Source: Limonium bicolor (lineage: Eukaryota > Streptophyta > Magnoliopsida > Caryophyllales > Plumbaginaceae). Taken from it: a stretch of 64,000 nt of DNA. How positions within the stretch are numbered: the first letter of the stretch is position 1; each line of letters starts with the position of its first letter. The notes under the pieces are model-generated. The model saw only the letters and a list, made by a program, of their open reading frames with translations, made no database searches and was not told where the DNA came from. Positions 35,410-47,166 of this stretch are shown piece after piece. The DNA lies in the NCBI GenBank assembly GCA_023374045.1, contig CM041776.1:116483793-116547792 (forward strand), given 5' to 3'. A program made the position numbers and the translations under genes.

Positions 35410-36878
35410 GTTGTGGATTCAGCACCGAAGGTAACCTGAGTATCCTCACCGAAGCACAAGCCGATAAGAGCGGCACCATTCTAACGGGAACCTTCCCAGT
35501 AAACGGCATTGATGCCTCCGTACTATTTGACTCCAGCGCCTCTCACACTTTTGTATCGCCATCTTTTGCGAAGAGGTTGGGGCTAGACGCGGATGAGCTA
35601 CCAAACTTCTTGGTTACTCTCCCATCGAAGGAGCGAGTAAGATGTACCAAGTATTACCAAACCACCACAATTTGAATCAAGGGCGAAGAGTTTCCCATCT
35701 CCTTCATCGAATTTAATGGGTTGGGATTCGACTTGATAGTCGGGATGAACTGGTTGGAGCGGCATAAGGGGCAAATCCTCTACGCCGAGCATAGACTACG
35801 GCTCAAGAGTCCATCTAGGGTCACTATTTCATACCGCCAGAGGCCGAGAGAGCCATCCACTACAGTCATCTCTACTATGGCTATGTACCGGGAGCTCAGA
35901 AAAGGACATGATGTGTATTTATGCCATGTGCAAGATCTGGAGAGAGATCCAGAATTCAGTACCGATGTATCAGTTGTATTTGACTTCCCTGATGTATTCC
36001 CGAAAGAGCTGCCTGGTATGCCACCCCCAAGAGTAGTTGAGTTCGAAATCGACCTTGTCCCTAGTACTGGTCCCATTGCTAGGGCACCGTACAGTATGGC
36101 ACCTGAAGAAATGACTGAACTTAAGGAGCACTTGCGCGACCTACTCGACAAAGAGTTTATACGCCCGAGCGTACCACCCTGGGGAGCACCGGTCCTCTTC
36201 ATGAAGAAGAAGGACGGTAGCCTCCGACTCTGCATCGACTACCGTGAATTGAATGCGGTCACTGTAAAGAACAAGTATTCGTTGCCACACATCGATGACC
36301 TGTTCGATCAGTTAAAGGGAGCTTCAGTCTTCTCCAAGATTGACCTCTGATCCGGGTATCACCAGATTGCTATCAAAGAGTAAGACATTGATAAAACAGC
36401 ATTCCGAACGAGATAAGGCCACTACGAATTCACCGTGATGCCATTTGGTTTGTCAAACGCACCAGCAAAGTTCATGGACTTAATGAATCGGTTATTCAGC
36501 GATCAGTTTGACACTTTGGTAGTAGTATTCATCGACGACATCCTTGTGTATTCGAAGTCAGCAGAAGAGCATGAAAAGCATTTGAGAAGAGTACTTGAGA
36601 CACTACGCGAGAACCAGCTTTATGCAAAGTTCTCCAAATGCGAGTTTTGGCTAGATCAGGTATCCTTCCTCGGTCATGTCATCTCGAGCGCGGGTATTTC
36701 AGTAGATCCATCCAAAGTCGAAGCAGTATGATCATGGCCTAGACCTAAGACTGTTACCGACATTCAGAGCTTTCTTGGTCTATCCGGTTATTATCGGAGG
36801 TTTGTAAAGGACTTTTCTAAAGTCGCAAAGCCCATGACGACACTGATGAAGAAAGATGCACCATTTATATGGACTGAT
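35410..36878 (+). pseudogene. Element A protease and reverse transcriptase (5' part of pol)
   Basis: The aspartic protease core is read as VLFDSSASHTFVS (35523-35561); the usual D-S/T-G is changed to D-S-S. RT follows: [59 protein letters not shown], and the catalytic FIDDILVYS with aspartates at 36534-36539. The connection region ends WTD at 36878, where element F is inserted. The frame is constant (frame 0) with stops at 35673, 36348, 36381, 36414 and 36729, several looking like CGA-to-TGA changes. RT copies the element RNA to DNA and the protease matures the polyprotein; both are dead here. The frame continues at 47610 after the insertion. Confidence 0.92.
36874..36878 (+). repeat. Target-site duplication CTGAT (left) of element F
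   Basis: CTGAT precedes the 5' LTR and is repeated at 47605-47609. One copy restores the pol frame of element A. Confidence 0.92.
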
Positions 36879-37316
36879 TGAAGTGGGGTTCCACCACGTG
36901 TAATAATCAAGTAACTAGCGGAGGATACATGCTGCCTGCGGAGACAGCAGAAGGGTCTCCTTCCGACCGAATCTCCTTCCGACCGCAACGATCGGACCCA
37001 TGCTTCCAGAGAACCATTCTTTGGATAGACTGCGGAAGAACGATAAAGCTATATGGTCTTCCCCACCACCGAAGCGAAGCAAGGCCCTCTCCGATAGATT
37101 GGGAGTAACTATTCGGCAAAAGGAGTAAATTATAGGAAAGCCTTGTATATTTGAGAATATTCTAAAGTAGTGTAGACCCACAGAAACGGTTATACTCTAT
37201 AGGGGGGCCTATAAATAAGAGTGATAAGCTATGTAATTGGACATGCTTTTTAATCAATACATCGCCAGGCACTCTCTTTGCAACCTTTGTCTGAGTACGT
37301 GTTCTATATCATCTCA
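36879..37316 (+). repeat. Element F 5' LTR
   Basis: 438 bp, TGAAGTGGGG...ATCATCTCA, same length as the 3' LTR at 47167-47604. It contains a TATAAATA box at 37210-37217. Confidence 0.93.
37210..37217 (+). promoter_or_regulatory. TATA box in F 5' LTR
   Basis: TATAAATA lies about 100 bp before the LTR end, a normal position for the U3 promoter. It is also present in the 3' LTR at 47498-47505. Confidence 0.7.
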
Positions 37317-37318
37317 TT

Positions 37319-37337
37319 TGGCGCCGTCTGTGGGAAT
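37319..37337 (+). other. Element F primer-binding site
   Basis: TGGCGCCGTCTGTGGGAA starts two to three bases after the LTR end. This form of PBS is common in Tat-lineage plant elements. Confidence 0.82.
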
Positions 37338-37400
37338 CAAACGTCGAAAGACAACCGCGATTCAATCCACAGAGTCACGTTTCTTGTCTCTCGTTCGACC

Positions 37401-38462
37401 ATGGCACCACGATCAAGCAAAGGGAAGGGAAAGATGGCTGCAACCGGAGAAAGCTCGTTCTCAAAGGAAGACCTCACCGATCTGATGAGGAGTTTTGCGC
37501 AGGAGGTTAATGAGAAGATCGCTGAGAGCAATGAACGGTTCCAACAGGAGATGACGGATAGAGATCTAGAGCATAAGAAAATTGACGAAATAGCGAGCGT
37601 AATTGAGAACCTGAAAACGAAGAACGGATCAAAGAGTGAAGAAAGCTGGAAAGAGAAGTCACCGCCAAAAGATGCAGAGGAGGACCTCATCGACATGTCG
37701 CTATATCCCTTCACCGAAAATATTCAGAAGGTGAAGCTCCCACCGTTCTTTATCGCTCCGACAATAGAGAAGTACGATGGAACCGGGGACCCCGCTCAAC
37801 ATATCAAGAAGTTCATCTTCGCGATGAACACTCAAGGGATCAGCTCCCAGGCACTCTGCAATTTGTTTCCAGGAACACTTGCTAAAAGAGCTCTAAATTG
37901 GATCTCCTCTCGAAAAACACAATCCATCTCAAGCTTCAAACAGCTTACAGAGGAATTTCAACTTTACTTTGCAGCAAGCAAAAAGATCCAGAAAGATACG
38001 ATCGAATGGATGGACATCAAGCAGAAGTGGGGAGAGACGGTGAAAGAGTACAGCGAACGTTTCCATAAGCTAGTGGCTGAGGTAGATGATGTGGATGAAA
38101 AAATACTGGTAAAAGCTTTTGGAAATGGATTGGCGAATCCAAGATTGGCAGGGAAAATTGCTACCAAAGCACCACAAACTCACGGAGAGCTAGCAGAAAT
38201 GCTGCACGATTTCTTGAAATCGGAGATTGCGGAAAATAAGGCAAAAGAATTGGCCAATAGTTTCAAACTGGCAAACGAGAGGAAGCAAGGAGGAGCGCTG
38301 TCTGTTGGCGCGAGTTATGGGGAGGCGTCTGCTTCAAAACCTTGGGGAGCAAGATACAGGCCGTATGGGAAGGATCCGGTCGCAACTTCCCATACTGGAG
38401 GCAAGTCGACATATGGAGCAAAAGTTATTACTATCGCCCAGGGAGGTACGCAGCCGCAGTAA
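37401..38462 (+). pseudogene. Element F gag (capsid)
   Basis: The start chosen is ATG 37401 (MAPRSSKGKGK), since the open frame upstream runs through the PBS. A charged N-terminus with short coiled coil (to about residue 110) is followed by the Retrotrans_gag-type capsid segment (KYDGTGDPAQHIKKFIFAM, LAKRALNWI, FQLYFAASKK, KEYSERFHKL, LVKAFGNGL). It stops at 38460-38462 in frame 0, while the knuckle and protease continue in frame 2, overlapping from 38342. A frameshift therefore separates the two; it may be a mutation or a programmed shift. Gag assembles the particle. Confidence 0.88.
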
Positions 38463-41400
38463 GGGAAGGCTATCTTCCGCCCCCTAAGAAGCCTTCCTTA
38501 GGAGAGAACACATTGGCGTATTGTGAATTCCACGGGCACTACAACCACAGGACGACCAATTGTGTGACATTGTCAAGAGAACTGAACAAAATTGATGAGC
38601 AAAAAAGGAAACAAGAAAAGCAGAGGCAGGAAGCTTCCAAACAGCAAAAGAGTAACAACGATTACCAGCACCGATCTCGTTACGGGCATAGCGGAGATGG
38701 CATGAGGAACGAGGATCATCCTGAGTTAGACCATAGCAAATCTTTCGATTTTGGGGTCATAACTGGTTTGTTCTCAGAAAAGGGGCCATTCACGGCAAAA
38801 GAAAAGAAAAGGCACGTACACGAAGTCCATGAAAGGCTACCGGAGAAGAAGATCCAAAAAAGGGAGCCCCTACCACCTATCTACTTCACGGAGGAAGACG
38901 AGGTGGGAGTTTACTATCCCCATAATGACTCTCTCGTCATTCGAGCTCAAATCAATGATAGGATGGTAGGAAACATCCTTGTCGACAGCGGAGCAGGAGC
39001 AAATGTGATCTCCCTTGCGGCGTTCCAGAAACTGGAAATCCCGGACGAAAAGGTCAAACCATTTACTGCTACATTCACAGGGTTCATCGGAGGAATCACA
39101 GCTCATGCCAACGGAAGTGTCGATGTCACAATGACGTTAGGCCAAAAGGATGACCGGAGAACAGAAAAAATAACCTTGTACATCATGCGAGATCTGTCCG
39201 GGTACAACATCTACTTAGGGCGACCCGGGATCAATGCTTTCGGAGCTGTTTGTAGCACCTATTATCTCAAGCTCAAATACTTGACAAGGGGCGGAAGGTT
39301 GGTATCCATCCCCTGAAGCCAGAAAACAGCAAGGGTGTGCGAAGTGCGGATCACCGAGGACTTTCTGGAAGAAGACGTAGTCAAAGAGGTCGGCTCCAGT
39401 CGGGAATATGGAGAGGGAGAGGCCAGAGCATGGATGCCTGGAGAAACCTCAGAGAAGGTAGTGGTACCGGCGGAACAACCAAAAGAGGTACCCTTGAACA
39501 CCGATCCTTCTAAATTTTTCAAAATCGGGAATGCTTTTTACCATGATGAGAAGATTCGCTTAATGAGATTTTTGGAAAAAAGAAGAAAGACGTTCGCTTG
39601 GAGTCCAAAGGACATGCCCGGAGTGGACGCCAGCGTTATCCAGCATAGCCTGAACGTCGATCCGAAGTTTCCTGCCATCCGACAGAGGAAGAGGATTGTA
39701 GGAAGAGAAAGGGACGAAGCTGCCCGGGCGGAGGTCGAAAGGTTACTGGAAGCCGGTTTTATTAGAAAAGTTTTTTATCCAAAATCGATATCAAATGTAG
39801 TTTTGGTTAAAAAGGCAAACGGGAAATGGAGGATGTGTGTGGATTTCACAGATTTGAATAAAGCCTGTCCAAAATATTTCTATCCTTTGCCGTCCATAGA
39901 TAAACTCGTAGCGGCAATAGCGCAGAGTAGTGTGATGAGCTTTTTAGATGCGTTCTCCGGGTATAACCAAATAATGATGAACAAAAATGACCAAGAGAAA
40001 ACATCCTTTGTCACCTCGACCGGTATTTTTTGTTACAAGGTCATGCCGTTTGGATTGAAAAATGCAAGGGCAACTTTTCAGTGAATGATTGACGAAGTGT
40101 TCCGGGAACAGTTGTCCCGAAATGTGGAGGCATATGTGGATGATATAGTAGTGAGGAGTAATTCTATAGCCCAACACATGGAAGACCTTGAGGAAACCTT
40201 CAACACCCTGGATTAATACAAGATCAAGCTAAATCCTGAAAAATGTGTCTTCGGGGTCACTCAAGGAATGTTTTTGGGATTTATAGTCGGGCAGAGAGGA
40301 ATCGAGGATGATCCGGAAATAACTCAAGCGGTTCTCAACCTTCCGCAGCCAAGAAACATCAAAGATGTGCAAGCCCTGAATGGAAGGCTCACTGCTTTAA
40401 GTAGATTTTGCTCCAAGCTTCAAGAAAAGTCTATCCCATTTTTTAATGTCCTCCGGAAAAATAAAAAGTTCCAGTGGGATATGGATTGTGTAGATGCCTT
40501 CGAACAAATCAAGAAAATGCTTCATGAACTTCCAAAGCTTGGTGTTCCGTCACCAGGCTAGGATTTATTCCTATATCTGTCAGTTTCGGAATGGGCGGTG
40601 GCAGCGGTCCTAGTCATGGAAGAGGAAAAGAAGGAAATCCCTGTCTATTTTACCAGAAAGATCTTAACTGCCGCGGAAACAAGATACTCTAATATCGAAA
40701 AAGTGTTGTTTGCTCTTGTGATCGCATCCAGGAAACTGAAACCATACTTCCAGTCGCACCGAATCACCGTCCGAACCAATTGGCCCTTAAAGCAAATCAC
40801 CAATAACCCAAACGCCTCTGGAAGGATGATTACTTGGACGGTAGAGCTTACTCAGTTTGAAATCCATTATGTTCCTCGGACAGCAATAAGAGCCCAGGCC
40901 CTGGTTGATTTCATCACCGAGGCAAGTTTCTTCCGTCAAGAGGAGCGGGAAGTCCCGTACAAGATGTGGGTGGATGGAGCTAGGTGTAAAACCGGTGCGG
41001 GGGTTGGGGTTGTAATCCAGACCCCCGATGGAAGGAAAATGAATCATGCGGTAAGATTGGAATTTGAAGTAACAAACAATGAAGCAGAATACGAGGCGTT
41101 CATACAGGGGCTGGAAATAGCCTGTGCTCTGGGGGTGTCGGAGCTGGAAATACAATCTGATTCCTTGCTTGTGGCAAGGCAAAGTGAGAACATCTTTGAA
41201 ACAAAGGAGGAAAAACTAAAACTCTACTTGATAAAGGTACAAGATCTAAGAGCAAGATTTTCAAAATGCAATCTCCGACATATATCCAGGGACCAAAATT
41301 CGGAGGCCGATGTACTGGCTAAATTAGCAAGTATAGCGGAAGGAATACCGGTGGATGTCCAGCTACAATTAAAGAAATTCTCGAGTATAGGAAAGACGGA

Positions 41401-42709
41401 GACAGTGGTAGTTGAAATAACCGATTTAAGTGAATCATGGATGATCCCCATTGTCCGGTACATCCAGCAAGGGACATTACAAGAGGAAGAAAAAGAGGCC
41501 AAAGCAATAAAAAGAAGGGCAGCATCATTCTTTTTTGAAAACAGCCAGCTGTACAAGCGATCTTTTGGCAGACCATCACTGAAGTGTGTGATAGAGAGTC
41601 AAGGACTAGAGCTTGTCAACGAAGTCCATAACGGGGTGTGCGGCAATCACCAAGGAGGAAGGGCGGTAATGCATAAAATTTTAAGGATGGACTACTTTTG
41701 GCCGACAATCCAAAAGATATGCGGAGATTATGTCAAAAAATGTGTGCAGTGCCAGTTACACGGTCCAAGGGTTGGAAACCCTCCTGCGGAGATGAAATCT
41801 ATCACCTCTCTGATCCCTTTTGCGAAATGGGGATTGGATATCATCGGACCATTTCAAGAGGCTTCTCCCGGAAGGTATAGATACTTGTATGTGGCGGTGG
41901 ACTACTTCACCAAATGGGTAGAAGCTCTTCCGGTAGTAAATATAACTGCGCGAAAGACAGAGGAGTTTGTTTGGAAGAACGTCATGTGTTGGTTTGGCAT
42001 ACCAAGGGTAATCATAACGGACAACGGCGCACAATTCAATTGCAAAAGCTTTAGGGAGTTTTGCGAAGAATGGAAGATCGAATTGAGGTTTGCGTCTTTA
42101 GCTCATCCACAAGCGAATGGCCAGGTTGAAAATACTAATGGACATATCGTGAAGGCTCTAAAAAGAAAGTTGGAAGGTAAAAGAGGAAGGTGGGCGGAGG
42201 TGCTACCGCAAGTCCTATGGGATAACAGAACGACTGTCAAGGGGCCAACCAGAGAAACCCCTTACAGATTGACGTACGGTCTGGAGGCGGTGGTACCGGC
42301 GGAAATTATGATACAGTCAAAAAGGATTGAATGGTACAAAGAAGAAGAGAACGACGAAAGCATCCGAGATGAGTTGGATGTCTTGGATGAAAAACGGATG
42401 ATCGCTGATTTAAAAAATCAAAATGACAAGTTGAGAATTGAACGTCATTTCAATAAAAGGGTAAGGGAACGGTCTTTTTCCGCAGGTGACTTGGTACTTC
42501 GAGAGGTAAAACAACCAGCAAAATTACAACCTCAGTGGGAAGGCCTATATATCGTTCATGCTAAGACAGACCGAGCATCTTATAGGCTCCGAAATGTGGA
42601 CGGGAGTGATTGCCACATTCCTGGCACGCTGAGTGCCTCAAGAAGTTCTATGTGTAGTATCCTTTTTGGCTACAAGTTAATGAATTGTTTGTTGAAAGCG
42701 CAGGAATGA
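38463..42709 (+). pseudogene. Element F pol: knuckle, protease, RT, RNase H, extra RNase H, integrase
   Basis: One frame (frame 2) with four stops (39314, 40082, 40214, 40559). In order: a knuckle-like C-x2-H motif (YCEFHGHYNHRTTNC) near 38520; protease ILVDSGAGANVI (DSG at 38984-38992); RT with RMCVDFTDLNKACP, MPFGLKNA and catalytic YVDD at 40133-40144; a first RNase H in decayed form (TRKILTAAETRYSNIEK); a second, archaeal-type RNase H at about 40965-41345 (MWVDGA, NNEAEYEA, QSDS, NSEAD); and an integrase with HHCC zinc finger (H-x-GVCGNHQG, CVQC) and D-D-E residues (WGLDIIGP, ITDNGAQF, GQVENTNG). From 40598 to 42709 the frame is open for 703 aa. No chromodomain follows, as expected for Tat. 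The stops make it non-autonomous now. Confidence 0.93.
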
Positions 42710-43260
42710 TCTCATATGGATATCCGAAGATCTCACAATCAGTAGCAATGAAGTGTTTTACCCGACGATCTCAGTTATCTTGTTTTCGAAATGTTTTACT
42801 CTCCGGTAATGACGTATAATGTTTTCGGACAAAAACAAAAAACATTGCAAAAACAATTTTTTACTTATTCAAAAGACAAGGAACAAAGAGTTATAAGAAA
42901 AGAAAAGAAAGACAAAAAATAGGACCGACGATCTCACCATCAGCGATGGTAGAGTGTTTTGTATCCGATGATCTCACCATCAGCGATGGTAGAGTGTTTT
43001 GTATCCGACGATCTCACCATCAGCGATGGTAGAATGTTTTGTATCCGATGATCTCACCATCAGTGATGGTAGAGTGTTTTGTATCCGACGATCTCACCAT
43101 CAGCGATGGTAGAGTGTTTTGTATTCGACGATCTAACCATCAACGATGGTAGTGTATTTCATTCAACGATCTCATGTCTTAAAGACAAAAGAGTGTTAAA
43201 CCGACGATCTCACCGTCTCGAAGTCGGTAGAATGTTAAATCGATGATCTCACCATGTGTA
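42710..43260. repeat. Tandem repeat block downstream of F pol (40-bp unit)
   Basis: About six good copies between 42924 and 43165 of a 40-bp unit with core GATCTCACCATCAGCGATGG and GTGTTTTGTATCCGA, with degenerate copies on both sides. It separates the sense pol gene from the antisense gene. Confidence 0.85.
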
Positions 43261-43557
43261 TAGTGGTAGAGTGTGTGTAACTAAAAGGTTACCGAAAAGA
43301 AATCTTGGCAAAAATAAAAAGCAGTTTAAAGATTCCACATTAACAAAAGTCTCCAACTTTCGGGAGACCGGTCACTCCGGTCATGCCCGAAAGATCTGGC
43401 TGATCCATTTTTTTAAAAAAGAGGATGTGATTTATAAAGTAAAAGTACTCCGAAACAAAGTATATGATGACTATAACAAAAGCTATAACAAAAAAAAAGT
43501 TTATGATGCAGGCCCTGCAGGATCTTCCGCAAGCTTCTCGGATTCTTGTGTCCGCTT
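43261..43557. other. F spacer between repeats and antisense gene
   Basis: No supported gene. It includes the downstream flank of the antisense gene, whose stop is at 43558-43560. Confidence 0.45.
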
Positions 43558-46500
43558 CTAGGGGGTTGAGGTGCTTCCTCCGGAGTGTTTCTTGTTCTCG
43601 CCTACCAGAGTAAGAGCAACGTCACTCCGGGCCCGTGCAATAGCTGATCTTATAAAAGATGGGGCGAAACATGTGTTCCCTGCGGGGTGTGAGAACCTCC
43701 CCAGCTCTTCGTGATATCCGGTGGAACGAGCAAGAGCCTCAAACTCTAAACTGTCGTAAAGGGCTGCGTCCACAGATTGTTGCTTCTCAGATACGACTCG
43801 TTGGCTCTCCCCGGCGAGTTTTCTCAACTGAGAAGAGAGTGTCTCTTTGAGACCTGAAACAGTGCGGTCCTTTGTTTGGAGTTCCGACTGCGTCTCTTTG
43901 AGAACCCCCTTTAACTTCGCAACCTGACTCTCGTAGGATAAGGCAAGGCTCCGGTATCGTTCCCTCTCCGACTCCGAAGTAATTAACGAAGCTTTAAGGC
44001 CAGACACCATTTTAAGCCAAAAGTCGGAACTTCTGGCAGTCTCCGACGAAGGACTTGGATTTTCTGCATAAAGTACAAAGGATTAGCGGATAATATGAAA
44101 GAGAAGAAAAAATGGAAGCTTTCGGAGGTATAAAGATTACCTGAAGCCTTTTTCTTCTATGCTTCCAGCTCTTCCTCAAGCTCTTTAATTCGAAAAGTTG
44201 CCTGCACAAGTTTTTCCCTCTCCGTTTCAAGGCTGGCTTGGAGATCATTATGTTTGGCCTCAGCTGCTTGCAAGAGTTGGTCCCTTTTTTCCAACTCCGA
44301 TTCAAAAGAAGACCGAAGATCCTTAGTAGATCTCCGGATCTCTTCAGCGGCCTTCCGAACGTCTTCGGCTTCCTCTTCCAACACCCGCTTCTGATCATCG
44401 AAAGAAGCCTGCAGCTTGCTGATAGTATCCTCTTGGTCGATGGATGCAGCTTCTTGGAGTTCCTCCCGGAGGGCGGCCTTTTCGGCCTCAAATTGAGTCT
44501 CCGCTCGTGTAAGGATTTCCTGAGCCTTGGCCTTTTCTTCATCGACACCCTTCTTGTATCTCTCCGCTCGGGCCTCATGGGAGCGGAGGGCTTGGGAAGA
44601 GTATTGAGACTGGGTCTCAACGCATTGGGCTATCACCATGGCCTAAAGAGACAAAGGTGTTAGAGTCAAAAATAAAAGGTAAAACAAGATAAACATATAT
44701 CAAGAAGTCAAACGTGAATTAAAGCACTCCAGAGGCGCTCAAAAGCCTCTCTCTTCGGAAGAGAGTGGCGGACAATGGCGTTAGAGCTACTCTCCCCAAT
44801 CCGGAGTTTTTGTTTTAAGGGAGTCGGATGTGAAGCAGGGGCAAAAATGCCATTGTCATTTTTTCCTGTCTACGCAGCAGTAGACCAGAGGGTCTTGTAC
44901 CCCATACCGCGAACATATCGAATATGAGGAATCGGGTTTCCCCGATGATAGCCCCAGTCCAGTTTTGAAGAAGGACCGCAGACCGAAGGATCAACTCGTG
45001 GTGGGGGAGAGGATCTGTCGCCCGCATGCTTGCTCCTAGCTTCGGACTGAGGGGCCTCTTGGGAAGGAGCGTCGGACGACTCCGAAGAAGAGCTTCCCTC
45101 CGCACTACCCTCGGTGATACCTTTGCCTTTGCCATGCAGAATTTCACGAGCCTTTTTTCCCTCCGGGGCTCCACCATCCTTTATTACGACACCACGCACA
45201 GGTCGACGTGCCCTTTCAGGCTCAGGGTCTACGGAGGGCGGAACAGCAGCTACGAGAGGCAAAGTCAAAAGTAATCAAACAAGTACAAAGTTAAAGCAAA
45301 AGAGAAAAAAAAGGCTGTGAAAAAGGTATGCCAGTGGAAAAAATGGAATCGGTATTTTGAGTTAAAGCTTCATCAACGCAAAAAAAGCCATGCAGATCAG
45401 GGAATAGGGATGATATGGGAGTTAAATCGACATCTTTTTTAACTCCACCCGGACTGCAGGCAGGAGTAGACACGGGAGTACCTGTTTCCGAAGGGACAGC
45501 AGCAAGGGGACCAGTGGAACCAGTTTCGGTAACAAGCTTTTCCCTTCGTACTAATTTTATTTTTGACTGATCAACTTTCTTGAGCCCCTCTAGGGCTTTC
45601 CTCTTAGTACCAGTTGTTTTGCTACCGGAAGGACTCCGAGCTTTTCTACCGGAAGGAGCAGGAAGGGCTCCTTTTTTCTCTTCGGTGGCCCTGTAGTCAA
45701 CAAGCTCCCAATTGTACCGGAGGGAGAATTTTCCGCCCGATTGAACAAAAGCTGCGGTACAAGGAGGAAGTAAGAAAAATAACCGAAAACCAATAAGGAA
45801 GGAGGGCGCTCAGGAAAAACACATACGGTCAATCTTCGTCCGAGTTTTGTTCAGCTTCTCTTCGGAGAGGAAGAAGGTGATGGGATGGAGCGCTGATGAA
45901 CTCAGCTTCTTAATTATGTCTCCAATTGGAGAAGAATTGGTGGAGGGGGGTAGCGGAGTGGCAAGCTGCCCCTTAGCTATGTCTCCGATGTGAGAGACTC
46001 TGATGAAAGTCCCCCTCGGCGGATAAAAAACAAACCAGTTGGAGGACCAGCCGCTCTCCAGGCTCGCACGCTTGAAAAAGGAATACCCGGACACGGCCAG
46101 GACGGATATGTCCTCCTCCGTAGTAGTAGTAGTGTTCACCCTGGTTGTAAAGAAATTCACAAACTCCCGCGCATCGGGAGTAATGTCGTTCTCCGCACAG
46201 ACGGTGAGGAAGGCGTGCAGACATCCTAGGGCGTTGGGGTTCAGATGGGCAAGAGTACATCACCGACGCGAGAGGAAACCGAGAACAAAGGGGTGCGGAG
46301 GAAAACGCAAGCCACGGTGAAGATGTTCCCGATACACCACGAAACCATCCCCAAAATATTTAAAGGGATGCGCCGTCGGCTCCGGCACATGAATCTTCGA
46401 CCCTAGTGGGACTTGCACACCTTTCATGAGTTTTTTCAAATCTTTCACGGAAATACTAGAACCGGTACCCTGGCGAGGGTAGTCCCCGCCGATATCTTTG

Positions 46501-46601
46501 GCAAGAATGGCAGAATCTTCTACGACACAGTTTCCCCCGTCAGTAAAAAGTGTCGATCCCGCCGGTGCCGGGGCGGAAGAGCTTGGGTTTGACAGGTCCA
46601 T
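43558..46601 (-). pseudogene. Element F antisense multi-exon gene (plant transposon-protein type, coiled coil)
   Basis: Start ATG 46601. The first exon block is open to about 45826 apart from one in-frame TGA (46260-46262). It contains LRFPPHPFVLGF, LNPNALGCLHAF, ENDITPDAREF and WSSNWFVFYPP, resembling the 'putative gypsy-type transposon' family (Pfam Transposase_28 type). Likely exons follow at about 45760-45480 (basic, S/T-rich), 45268-44870 (acidic, serine-rich), 44639-44157 (long coiled coil, EAEKAALREELQEA) and 44010-43558 (coiled coil). GT-AG-like borders are visible, for example C|GTATGT at 45826 and TCTCTTTAG|GCC before 44640. Antisense genes of this kind are known in some Tat-lineage elements; their function is unknown. 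Exon borders are approximate. Confidence 0.72.
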
Positions 46602-46856
46602 TGTGAACAGAGAAAGCTGAAAGATTCAGGCGAACGAGAAACAGGGAAGGGCACGAAGGAGAGAAGATGGAAGAACGGAAAGCAGGGAATTGGGGAAGTA
46701 GGGAATAGAAGAAGAGGAATGGCCGCCGTATAAGAAAGAAAGCGAAAGATCGAGGTCAAGAAGCAAGGAAGAAAATGGAGGACAAATGCGTGAAAGTTCA
46801 GAGAAGTTCGAAAGTTTGAAAAAGTAGAGGGAAGAGAAGAAGGAGGGAGAGTGGGC

Positions 46857-46863
46857 TTAAATA
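46857..46863 (-). promoter_or_regulatory. Possible TATA box for the F antisense gene
   Basis: TATTTAA on the minus strand, about 260 nt upstream of the ATG at 46601, within an otherwise non-coding stretch. Position and sequence fit; nothing else supports it. Confidence 0.35.
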
Positions 46864-47166
46864 GGCGGAAGTTGGGCACGCTCTACCAAAAGTAATCATA
46901 GCCTACTACTGCAAGAGTGTCAGGAAAAGTAGCTTCAGAAGATGAGGAGGCGATAGTTGAAGCAAGGCGCGTTGCTGAGCCTCCGGTAGATCTCCAACGG
47001 GAGGAAATCCAAACAAAAAAGAAACAATTCCAAGACCTCTTTTCTTTTCTTTCGAAAAAAAGAGATCTTGTGGGACTAGGAGGAGTAGAGCAGAACGCCA
47101 AAATTTAAAAAAAAACAACAAAAAGATCTTTCCTTGCAAGAACAAGAAAAGATCTTGTGGGACTGA
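46864..47166. other. F 3' non-coding stretch before the LTR
   Basis: No gene supported. A-rich, with a duplicated AAGATCTTGTGGGACT block (about 47062 and 47150). The second copy abuts the LTR, in the place where a PPT is expected, but it is only partly purine. Confidence 0.45.

Noticed and set aside
35780..36235. Minus-strand 151-aa frame opposite the RT of element A
   Set aside because: Shadow of the strongly supported RT frame on the plus strand.
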